64,000 bases of DNA, taken from Panacagrimonas sp963975245. Its GTDB lineage: Bacteria > Pseudomonadota > Gammaproteobacteria > Nevskiales > Nevskiaceae. Shown here piece by piece: positions 57,654-64,000 of the stretch (the first letter of the stretch is position 1; each line of letters starts with the position of its first letter). The notes under the pieces are model-generated. The model saw nothing but the letters and a program-made list of their open reading frames with translations. It searched no databases and was not told the origin of the DNA. The position numbers and the translations under genes were made by a program. The stretch spans positions 828,311-892,310 of the forward strand of contig CAXBFJ010000001.1 of the NCBI GenBank assembly GCA_963975245.1. Direction: 5' to 3'.

Positions 57654-59881
57654 CAGGCAGCCTCCATGATCGACGAAATGTTCTCCGCGCGCCGGACGCG
57701 AACCGCGATGCCATTCACCGTGGCATTTCCGCTTGGCAGGTCAGTTGACTCGACGCTGTTGGTGGTCAGGCTGTTATAAACCGACCCGCCCACGGCTACC
57801 GCGTTCTGCCAGCCGCCTGCGTGGCCCCAGCCCTGCGGTAGTGCAATGCAGCCGGGCATCATTTCGTCACTCACACGTGCAGCGGGAACGACGATAGATC
57901 CGTGTTTTGAGGTGATCTCAACCGGGTCTCCATCTTCAATGCCAAAGCGTGTTGCATCGTCAGGATGAATCCGCAGGCGCTGAACGCGATCACCCACGAT
58001 CAGCTTCGGGATGTTGTGCAGCCAGGTGTTCTGCGTGCGCAGTTCGCGCAGGCTGATCAGGCTGAGCGGAAACTCGGAATCTGTTTCTGTGCGGTGGGCG
58101 AGCATGCGCTTCATTTCATTTCGGATCACGGCATGGTTGAGCTGAACTTTCTTCCCTTTGGTGAAAAGGCGCTTCTTGAGAATTCCGGTAGGAAGATTGT
58201 CTGCAAGCTTCACTGCACCGTTGCCTGCCATGAGTTTCTTGCGACTCAATCCGCCTGGTCGCAGGCCGAACCAATCGCCTTCCGGCCCGGTTCGCAAACC
58301 GATGTCCATCAGGAACGAAGGCGAAGGACGTAGGCCGAGCTTGCCCAGCAGCTGCGCGCCGGGAAAATCTGCGGGCACGATTCCAATCCGTTTGCAGACC
58401 TCGTCCATGATCCAGGCATCTTCGCGCACATCGCCGCGAGGTGGCACCGTCGGGCCCACCCACTGCGCATGTGGAATGCCAGCGTGCGACTGGGTGAAGA
58501 TTGGAAAACCTTCTCGCTCCAGCCACACCGTTGGCGGCAATATGTAATGCGCCAGACGACTGGTTTCCGTCATGTAGACATCGAGGGAAATCAGCAAGTC
58601 CAGCTCTTCGAACGCTTCGCGCAATTCGCCCGCCGCTGGGCTGCTGTTGGCCGGGTTGGCGCCGACGACCATCATGGCGCGAAGCTGGCCCTTGCCGGGC
58701 GTTCTGATCTCGCGCGGGATACTCACCACTGGAGACGTGCCCGCCACTTCTGGAAAGTTATCGACCCGGGTACGCCAACGATCGTAGCCAGTCGACTTCA
58801 TGCGGTGCATCATTGTTTCGAGGTCGATGAAGGGGCGCCCGAAGCACCACCCGCCCGGCCGATCCAGGTTGCCGGTCACGATGTTCAAGACATCGAGAAA
58901 ATATTTTCCGAGTGAGGCAAAGGGGCCAATCGACATGCCGCAGCGGCCGTAGGCACACGCAGATTTCGCCATGGCAAAGTCGCGTGCCAATTGGCGAATG
59001 GTTTCCACGCCAATGCCACTTGCGGCCGAGACCTGCTCCAAATCCAGCGAAGCCAACAGTTCTGGCAAGACCTCGTGGCCCGAGGTCTGCTCGCGCAGTG
59101 CCGTCATGTCTGCGAGGCCCTCGTCAAAGATTACTTTGACCAGCGCGGCCAGCAACCACACGTCACCATTAGGCCGAATGGGAATGTGTTCGAACAGTGA
59201 AGCGGTTTCGCTACGGCGCGGGTCGATCACCACGACACGCCCTCCCCGCTCAACAACGCCCATCATGGCATCGCGGAAGCGGCCGATATTGGCCATGCTG
59301 CCGTGCGACACCACCGGATTGGCGCCCAGGCACAACATGAAGTCAGTACGGTGGATGTCAGGCAGAGGATTTAGAAAATTGCTGCCGTACAACAGCTCGC
59401 TGATCATCCAGTAGCCATTGATATCGATGGAAGCTGCGCTGTACAGATGCTTGGTCTTCAATGCGCCGGCCATGCCAAACAGATTCAGGAAGGCGCCAAA
59501 ATTCCAGGCTACGGAATTGCCCTGATAGAGGCCAATGGCTTCGGTTCCATGCTTGGCGATGATCTGCCTCAGACGGGCGCCGATATCATCCAACGCTTCA
59601 TCCCAGCTGACTTGCGTGAAACTGCCATCGGGCTGGCGTTTCAGAGGGTGCAACAGACGGTCCGGATCGTCCCGCACGGCGGAAAAGGCTAGCCCTTTTG
59701 AACAGGCAAAGCCGCGCGTATTGGGATGATCCGGGTCAGGCCTAAGTGAGATGACCTCACTGCCCTGCACTGTCGCTTCAAGCCCGCAGGAGCCTTCGCA
59801 GACACCACAGAAAATTTTTCTGGTAACGGGCGCACCGGCACTCCCAGCTATCGGTGTAACTTGAGTCTCGCTCACTGGCAT
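57653..59881 (-). CDS. molybdopterin-dependent oxidoreductase (DMSO reductase superfamily)
   Basis: A 742-residue single-subunit molybdenum/tungsten enzyme. The N-terminal [4Fe-4S] site is Cys25-x2-Cys28-x3-Cys32 and Cys60. The central region holds the molybdopterin-binding motifs CLGANPVVSHGSMANI and GRVVVIDPRRSETA. The C-terminal barrel domain starts near residue 600 (TQNTWLHNIPKL, VQRLRIHPDDATRFGIEDGD). No Tat signal is seen, so it should be cytoplasmic. No obvious Cys or SeCys metal ligand could be placed, and the substrate cannot be named. ATG 59881 has a GAGGAAGGAGAA ribosome site. Translation is coupled to the ferredoxin gene. Confidence 0.92.
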   Translation of the reverse strand: MPVSETQVTPIAGSAGAPVTRKIFCGVCEGSCGLEATVQGSEVISLRPDPDHPNTRGFACSKGLAFSAVRDDPDRLLHPLKRQPDGSFTQVSWDEALDDIGARLRQIIAKHGTEAIGLYQGNSVAWNFGAFLNLFGMAGALKTKHLYSAASIDINGYWMISELLYGSNFLNPLPDIHRTDFMLCLGANPVVSHGSMANIGRFRDAMMGVVERGGRVVVIDPRRSETASLFEHIPIRPNGDVWLLAALVKVIFDEGLADMTALREQTSGHEVLPELLASLDLEQVSAASGIGVETIRQLARDFAMAKSACAYGRCGMSIGPFASLGKYFLDVLNIVTGNLDRPGGWCFGRPFIDLETMMHRMKSTGYDRWRTRVDNFPEVAGTSPVVSIPREIRTPGKGQLRAMMVVGANPANSSPAAGELREAFEELDLLISLDVYMTETSRLAHYILPPTVWLEREGFPIFTQSHAGIPHAQWVGPTVPPRGDVREDAWIMDEVCKRIGIVPADFPGAQLLGKLGLRPSPSFLMDIGLRTGPEGDWFGLRPGGLSRKKLMAGNGAVKLADNLPTGILKKRLFTKGKKVQLNHAVIRNEMKRMLAHRTETDSEFPLSLISLRELRTQNTWLHNIPKLIVGDRVQRLRIHPDDATRFGIEDGDPVEITSKHGSIVVPAARVSDEMMPGCIALPQGWGHAGGWQNAVAVGGSVYNSLTTNSVESTDLPSGNATVNGIAVRVRRAENISSIMEAA

Positions 59882-59934
59882 TTCTCCTTCCTCGTGGCGG
59901 GTATAACCGCTCTTGACCGGGCGCGAACGACGGC

Positions 59935-60210
59935 CTATGCGCCATTATGTCCAATGCAGTACATCAGGAACAGCAACCCCGTGATAAGCAATAGCCAAGC
60001 TTCAAAGAAGCCTCGCCAGATCAGGGGGGCGTGACGCAGTTCCATGTGATCGAGTACGACGAGGCGACCCTTGAGGTAGGCGATTGCCAGCGTGGTGGCT
60101 CCCACGGCCAGACCCACCATTTCGTCGTTACGCATGAAGAATGCCGCCAAGGTGGCAAGCACCAGAATCGCCAGCGTACGGTGCAAATAAGACCCTAACC
60201 AATGCCTCAT
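59935..60210 (-). CDS. cytochrome c oxidase subunit IV / NorF-like membrane protein
   Basis: A 91-residue protein with three hydrophobic helices (residues about 10-25, 31-50, 66-86). The segment between helices 2 and 3 (YLKGRLVVLDHMELRHAPLIWR) is the conserved loop of bacterial COX IV / NorF proteins. Its ATG is 4 bp after the stop of the COX III-like gene, so the two are co-translated. No catalytic oxidase subunit is nearby. Confidence 0.82.
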   Translation of the reverse strand: MRHWLGSYLHRTLAILVLATLAAFFMRNDEMVGLAVGATTLAIAYLKGRLVVLDHMELRHAPLIWRGFFEAWLLLITGLLFLMYCIGHNGA

Positions 60211-60214
60211 GTGA

Positions 60215-60817
60215 TCACCTCAACAGGTAGAGCAGCGGAAAGAGGAATATCCAGAGCAGGTCTACCATGTGCCAATAAGAGGCACCTGTTTCCAGACCCT
60301 TGAATTGTCCCGCGCGGTACAGACCTTTTCGGGCGTTGAGCAACATCACCGTCAGAATGACCGTGCCAGCCACAACGTGCAGCAGATGAATGCCGGTCAG
60401 GCAAAAATAAAACATGAGGAAGCTGTCTGTTGTCAGGGAAAGCCCCTCTTCGAACATGTGCGTGTACTCGATGTACTTCACGAACATGAACGACATACCG
60501 AGCGCAATGGCGAGCCCAAGGTAGGGCGCAATAGCCGATGGGCGCCCTGCTCTGGCTTGGTTGACGGCTGAGACGACGGCCCAGGAACTGACGACGAGAA
60601 ACAGGGTATTGATGAGTCCCAGGTCGCGATCAAGGCGTAATTGCGACGTTGTATATGCATCGACGTCCAGCATCCAGTAAACGATGTAGGAGACGAAAAA
60701 CGCGCCGAACATCAGCATCTCGAAAAAGATGAATATCCAGACGTCCGGATCACCGGGCAAGCGGCGCTCTTCAGGGGCCGATGCCTTATGCCCAGACGGC
60801 ATTGCTGCTGTCATCAT
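60215..60817 (-). CDS. cytochrome c oxidase subunit III / NorE-like membrane protein
   Basis: A 200-residue protein with five membrane helices and the COX III signature: GDPDVWIFIFFEMLMFGAFF near residue 22, the LINTLFLVVSSWAVVSA segment, LTGIHLLHVVAGTVIL near residue 140 and the terminal YWHMVDLLWIFLFPLLYL. The length and short N-terminus match NorE-type rather than seven-helix COX III. Subunits I and II are absent here. It pairs with the small COX IV/NorF-like gene, 4 bp apart. NorE/NorF-type pairs normally accompany nitric-oxide or quinol-type oxidases, so the role beside a molybdoenzyme is unclear. Confidence 0.87.
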   Translation of the reverse strand: MMTAAMPSGHKASAPEERRLPGDPDVWIFIFFEMLMFGAFFVSYIVYWMLDVDAYTTSQLRLDRDLGLINTLFLVVSSWAVVSAVNQARAGRPSAIAPYLGLAIALGMSFMFVKYIEYTHMFEEGLSLTTDSFLMFYFCLTGIHLLHVVAGTVILTVMLLNARKGLYRAGQFKGLETGASYWHMVDLLWIFLFPLLYLLR

Positions 60818-60841
60818 GATGTTGGTTTCCCATCAGAACAG

Positions 60842-60872
60842 CCTCCTGACCTGCGCTTGGTCAGCCAGGAGG
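60842..60872 (-). terminator. stem-loop between the membrane protein and COX III-like genes
   Basis: CCTCC with GGAGG and TGACC with GGTCA form a bulged stem 27 bp after the stop of the minus-strand membrane protein gene. There is no T run, so it may only weaken read-through into the downstream oxidase-type genes. Confidence 0.4.
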
Positions 60873-60898
60873 TCGTGTGATGCATGATCTGAGCTGAC

Positions 60899-61651
60899 TC
60901 AGACCGCGCCGTGCGCGAGACGGCCAGCACCAGACGGCGTGGTCGCGTGAGCAGCAGCCCGGCGGCGAATTTCCTTGATCATGTAAACGCTTGCGGTAGT
61001 GAACCAGCACAGCCAGCAGAAATAGGGAATGTAGTAGCTCAGCGCACCGCTCCAGGCGAACGGTCCCGTCTTCAGCACGCCGGTGAGGCTCGCTGGGAAG
61101 AAACTGATCGCACACCAGATGGTCAGGTAGCAGGCCCAGCGTGGGAACAAGGGCGCCTTGCTCTTGTCAGCCAGTCCCACCAGTGCCGCCGCAATCATCT
61201 GCAAGGTCGTGCAGCAATAGCAGAGATCAATAATGAGCCAGCCGGTATCGGTCATCATCTGGAAAGTCGACGCAGGTGCTTCCGGGCGGAAGCCAGCAAC
61301 AACCCAAAACGTGGCACTGAAAGACACCACCATCACTGTCAGAGCGCCGCCAATGAGTTGAAGGTAGCTCAGTACTGGCATGTCACTGCCTTCAATGCGC
61401 CGCATCTGGGCCGCCAAGACGCAGGTCCATGGCATATAGAAGCAAACCGTAATGAGCGAAACGATGAAGCCCAGACGGATGTCGCCCAAACTTTCCAGGT
61501 AGCGCGACTTGAGCGCTTCGGCTGCCAGCGCCGGCGACGGGTTAGGAATGTTATTGGCGACAAAACCCCAGAAAAACACAAAGGTGACCAGGAAAGCGGG
61601 GCCGCACCAAGCGCTGATCAACTGGTAGCGCAATCTAAGTTTCTCATCCAT
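60899..61651 (-). CDS. integral membrane protein, paralogue of the one at 18041-18793
   Basis: A 250-residue membrane protein with about six hydrophobic segments. The second half repeats the pattern seen in the 18 kb protein: FPRWACYLTIWCAIS, KTGPFAWSGALSYYIPYFCWLCW, then a basic tail. No Pfam-type domain is recognised. It is the most upstream gene of a minus-strand run that continues with the COX III-like, COX IV-like, molybdoenzyme, ferredoxin and reductase genes, and it is divergent from the second AlkB/XylM-type hydroxylase. The recurrence near catabolic genes suggests an auxiliary membrane role, for example with a hydroxylase or transporter. Confidence 0.75.
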   Translation of the reverse strand: MDEKLRLRYQLISAWCGPAFLVTFVFFWGFVANNIPNPSPALAAEALKSRYLESLGDIRLGFIVSLITVCFYMPWTCVLAAQMRRIEGSDMPVLSYLQLIGGALTVMVVSFSATFWVVAGFRPEAPASTFQMMTDTGWLIIDLCYCCTTLQMIAAALVGLADKSKAPLFPRWACYLTIWCAISFFPASLTGVLKTGPFAWSGALSYYIPYFCWLCWFTTASVYMIKEIRRRAAAHATTPSGAGRLAHGAV

Positions 61652-61807
61652 TTCGTTACTCCTGTTTCGCGTCGTCAGTTGCCCGGACGCTGGGCATTAA
61701 AAACTTTGGTTCAAATGTCTGCAGTCATCGTGACCGTGCTTGGGAAGCTTGCTGCCCACTCCTTTAGTCAACAATTGGCCTCTTTCTTATTTCACATGTT
61801 CGCATGA

Positions 61808-61829
61808 ACTAAATCATAACTAATTTAGT
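61808..61829. promoter_or_regulatory. ACTAAAT-N8-ATTTAGT inverted repeat
   Basis: Perfect 7-bp arms with an 8-bp spacer, 157 bp upstream of the minus-strand membrane protein start and about 510 bp from the hydroxylase. The size and symmetry fit a TetR- or MarR-type operator. The 686-bp divergent region 61652-62337 holds no gene that I accept. Confidence 0.5.
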
Positions 61830-61982
61830 GTGAAACTAGGTTGCCAAGGTCACACTCCATATGCAAATGGAACAGCTCCTTTTGGGGAAGGGTTTCGGAG
61901 GAACTAGCGACCAATCTGCATAAAATCGGTTATGCGATGGGGCAAATCCGATTGACCGATTCTTGCGCCAAATGGCAAATCC

Positions 61983-62014
61983 CTGTCAGAGCCCTAGCAG
62001 GCAGCCTCTGACAG
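61983..62014. other. CTGTCAGAG / CTCTGACAG inverted repeat
   Basis: Perfect 9-bp arms around a 14-nt centre in the divergent region. It could fold into an RNA hairpin or be a protein-binding site. No T run follows, so a terminator is not supported. Confidence 0.35.
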
Positions 62015-62204
62015 TCATCACCGTCCCTGCTGATAGATAGCTGGGCCCGGGCAGTTTCGCTAAAGCGGCGGCGGACCCAGCCTCATGCAGCGTCTGAGCA
62101 GCACTGTCAGTTTCTCCCACTGCAGCAATTCCAGCTTCAGGCCAGCGTGACATTGGCAGACATTTGGGCTTTTCGATACATATATCCTTTGTGATACTTC
62201 GTAA

Positions 62205-62234
62205 TTGTAACGTGATAAACAAAAGACTTATATT
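62205..62234 (+). promoter_or_regulatory. candidate promoter of the second hydroxylase gene
   Basis: TTGTAA (62205-62210) and TATATT (62229-62234) are 18 bp apart, 104 bp before the ATG. Moderate match to sigma-70 consensus; two GTGATA repeats (62191 and 62212) flank the -35 box. Confidence 0.35.
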
Positions 62235-62337
62235 GGCCCCATAGTGCTAGAGAAAGCACAGCGGCCAAGTTCGAAGCGTTCAGCAAGTCAATCCTGTCGT
62301 GCTGGCGTCGGACACTGGGATGCAAGAGGAGAGAACG

Positions 62338-63438
62338 ATGGACTCGATACGGTACTACCTGATGCCGCTGACCACCTTGTGCGGCGTGATCGGATTTGTA
62401 TTGGGCGGCAATTGGATATGGCTCGCTGCTGCGACCTACCCCGTCCTGATGCTAGGAGACATCTTGCTTCCGTCGGACAAGAAGGAACGTCTTCATCTGG
62501 GGCCATGGTGGTTTTCTGATCTGGCTTTGTATCTCCAAGTGCCACTCCTGATTGCACTGTATGCAGCATTTCTGTCCTGGCTCACGCAACTTGCAGGCAC
62601 CGGGCAGCAGATCTCGCCGGGTCAGATTCTGGCCTGCATCATTGGTATCGGTTGGCTGAGCGTTGTTCCGACACTGCCCATCGCACACGAGCTTTGGCAC
62701 CGCCGGCATTGGTTTCCACGAGCGATGGCAAGAATACTGGGCACCTTTCACATGGACCCTGCGAAGGACGTCGGTCACAACATCGGCCATCACAATTTAG
62801 TGGGACAGCGACGTGACGCTGACACCCCTGCCCGCTACCAGACCATCTACACCTTTGTGATTCAGGCGCGGCTTGCCTCCTGGAGAGACACATTTCACCA
62901 CAGCAGTGTGGCGCTGAAACGAAGAGGCCACTCACCATGGAATTGGCGCAACATCGGCTACCAACAACTGATCATGCCAATGGTGCTGATTGCCATCTGC
63001 TGGGTGGCTGGCGGCCCCATGGCGGCAGGCATCAGCTTTGCAGCAATGCTGATGGGCAACTTCTTCATGGAAGGTTTGAACTACATGCAGCACTATGGCC
63101 TGATCCGTGCTGATGACGAAGAAGTTCAGGTACAACACGCCTGGAACCACCTGGGTGCGGTGGTTCGGCCACTGGGATGCGAGATTACCAATCACATCAA
63201 TCATCATCTCGACAGCTACACCCGTTTTGATCATCTTGAGCCAGTGCCGGACGCGCCACAGATGCCGTCTCTGTTTATCTGTTTCCTTTGCGGCCTGGTT
63301 CCACCGATCTGGTTCCGATACATCGCCAAACCCAGACTAAGGCACTGGGATCTGCATTTCGCGACGCAAAAGGAACGTGCCCTCGCCCGTCAGGACAACC
63401 AGAAGGCTGGATGGGAAGACTGGCTCGAATCGGCGTGA
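62338..63438 (+). CDS. AlkB/XylM-type membrane non-heme diiron hydroxylase (second copy)
   Basis: A 366-residue membrane monooxygenase in the same subgroup as the protein at 6721-7839. His boxes are HELWH (117-121), HNIGHH (147-152), NYMQHYG (248-254) and NHINHH (285-290), and both proteins end in a similar WD.HFA / WDTEFA segment and a KAGW.DW tail. The start is placed at ATG 62338 behind AGAGGAGAG. Electrons could come from the ferredoxin and FprA-type reductase encoded about 5 kb away on the other strand, since no rubredoxin is present. The substrate is likely an alkyl or benzylic methyl group, perhaps terpenoid or aromatic; the two copies may differ in range. Confidence 0.9.
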   Translation: MDSIRYYLMPLTTLCGVIGFVLGGNWIWLAAATYPVLMLGDILLPSDKKERLHLGPWWFSDLALYLQVPLLIALYAAFLSWLTQLAGTGQQISPGQILACIIGIGWLSVVPTLPIAHELWHRRHWFPRAMARILGTFHMDPAKDVGHNIGHHNLVGQRRDADTPARYQTIYTFVIQARLASWRDTFHHSSVALKRRGHSPWNWRNIGYQQLIMPMVLIAICWVAGGPMAAGISFAAMLMGNFFMEGLNYMQHYGLIRADDEEVQVQHAWNHLGAVVRPLGCEITNHINHHLDSYTRFDHLEPVPDAPQMPSLFICFLCGLVPPIWFRYIAKPRLRHWDLHFATQKERALARQDNQKAGWEDWLESA

Positions 63439-63474
63439 AGTTCTCCTCAGACTCATCAGACAGCTTGTCAGGCC

Positions 63475-63498
63475 TCCATTACTTTGCGAGGTAATGGA
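63475..63498. terminator. possible bidirectional stem-loop between convergent genes
   Basis: TCCATTAC pairs with GTAATGGA around an 8-nt loop, and a second small hairpin (CCTGTT/AACAGG at 63501-63513) follows. It lies between the convergent hydroxylase and SnoaL-like genes. T runs are weak on both sides. Confidence 0.45.
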
Positions 63499-63520
63499 TT
63501 CCTGTTTAACAGGTGTGCGG

Positions 63521-63904
63521 TCAATACATCAGGTTGCCGCTGACTGTCTGATCCGGGATCTGTTGAACGGTGTCCCAGTGCTCCACAATTTGTCCTTCTG
63601 AGTCGAAGCGAAAGATGTCCATCGTCACGTACTGATCATTCCCGGGCCAGGTCTGGTGTGTATGTAGGGCCACCAAATCTCCCTCAGAGATTGCACGACG
63701 GAAATCAATCTTCTTGTCTGGATACTGCGTTGCCATTTCAAGAAAATACTTGATAAACCCTTCTTTGCCGTCTCCGACCAGAGGATTGTGCTGCGTATAG
63801 TCTGCGCCCACGTATTTCTCTACCGCCAGTGCGGGATTGCCTTCGTAAGCCATGCGATAGAACGCGATCGCATTCCGCTTGTTCGTTTCAGAGTCTGTCT
63901 GCAT
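63521..63904 (-). CDS. SnoaL-like / NTF2-superfamily protein
   Basis: A 127-residue cone-shaped-barrel protein with the SnoaL pattern: an N-terminal helix NAIAFYRMAYEGNPALAVEKYV, the conserved YTQHNPLVGDGKEGFIKYF near residue 37, then strands ALHTHQTW and TMDIFRFDSEGQIVEHWDTVQ. Members are small-molecule cyclases, isomerases or hydrolases. His and Asp residues in the pocket are present (HNP, EHWD). ATG 63904 is preferred over ATG 63910, because AAAGG then has a normal distance. It is probably co-transcribed with the partial gene upstream, which ends 41 bp away. Confidence 0.85.
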   Translation of the reverse strand: MQTDSETNKRNAIAFYRMAYEGNPALAVEKYVGADYTQHNPLVGDGKEGFIKYFLEMATQYPDKKIDFRRAISEGDLVALHTHQTWPGNDQYVTMDIFRFDSEGQIVEHWDTVQQIPDQTVSGNLMY

Positions 63905-63945
63905 GATCATCCTTTAGATGGTTTTAGCGGGACCCACTTCGACAA

Positions 63946-64000
63946 TCACGCTGATCCGAGCTTCATCAGTGCGCCCTGGGTCAAGAACTCGTCGTACATG
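63946..64000 (-). CDS. C-terminal end of an unidentified protein (partial)
   Basis: On the minus strand an open frame enters from the right edge and ends in TGA at 63946. The visible end is MYDEFLTQGALMKLGSA. The short distance to the SnoaL-like gene and the same strand suggest one operon. Too little is visible to name a family. Confidence 0.4.
   Translation of the reverse strand, partial: MYDEFLTQGALMKLGSA

Noticed and set aside
61986..62222. Small minus-strand frame in the divergent region before the second hydroxylase
   Set aside because: It starts far from any ribosome site and overlaps the candidate promoter and inverted repeats.

Overview
This 64 kb window reads as chromosomal DNA of an aerobic, metabolically versatile gammaproteobacterium. 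The evidence is a gammaproteobacterial-type glutaminyl-tRNA synthetase tail, KatG, a complete lipoprotein-type RND efflux pump, a DUF4105/DUF3015 periplasmic pair and high-GC coding sequence. No rRNA, tRNA or CRISPR array was seen. Most of the window is catabolic: membrane hydroxylases, a Baeyer-Villiger monooxygenase, CoA ligase, acyl-CoA dehydrogenase, enoyl-CoA hydratase, SDRs, ALDH, hydrolases and many dedicated regulators. This suggests a degrader of hydrocarbons, terpenoids, steroids or lactones. Genus and substrates cannot be read from the sequence.

Layout. 0-3 kb: the end of glnS, then katG with a strong terminator. 3-10.5 kb: a thiolase-like/enoyl-CoA hydratase fusion, a dienoyl-CoA-reductase-like SDR and an AlkB/XylM-type hydroxylase on the minus strand, with a divergent MerR regulator, then an FAD oxidoreductase and a GntR regulator. 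11.4-20 kb: a sulfotransferase, a DUF1214 protein and an SDR, followed by a large MalT/LAL-type LuxR regulator, a DUF1330-like protein, a membrane protein and a bile-acid/Na+ symporter-family transporter. A C7-N5-G4/5 inverted repeat lies upstream of two transcription units around this regulator. 20-22.5 kb: a DUF4105/DUF3015 periplasmic pair. 22.6-28.2 kb: a three-gene operon (APH-fold kinase, VOC protein, BVMO-esterase fusion) with a divergent AraC regulator. 28.2-33.2 kb: a small decayed gene remnant, then amidohydrolase, ALDH, SRPBCC protein and alpha/beta hydrolase. 33.5-40.2 kb: a TetR regulator with a clear operator, then the RND adaptor, pump and outer-membrane channel.

The most interesting locus is 40.3-51.8 kb, a tightly overlapping operon. 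It encodes an APH-fold kinase, an ACAD10/11-type acyl-CoA dehydrogenase and an acyl-CoA synthetase, followed by a sugar-type (CUT2) ABC importer, a strictosidine-synthase/SMP-30-like propeller protein and a TetR regulator. One importer permease is itself fused to a propeller of the same family. I propose that it imports a lactone or ester-type compound, opens the ring at the membrane, and degrades the resulting 4-hydroxy acid by CoA ligation, phosphorylation and dephosphorylating isomerisation, as in the lva pathway and in ACAD10/11. A perfect 20-bp inverted repeat lies just upstream.

51.8-56 kb holds a lone tyrosine recombinase, an outer-membrane barrel protein and a YadA-head-repeat protein with a peptidase S74 chaperone domain. 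56-61.7 kb is a minus-strand run: a membrane protein paralogous to the one at 18 kb, orphan COX3/NorE-like and COX4/NorF-like subunits, a molybdopterin oxidoreductase, a 7Fe ferredoxin and an FprA-type ferredoxin reductase. 62.3-64 kb: a second AlkB/XylM-type hydroxylase, a SnoaL-like protein and the 3' end of a further gene.
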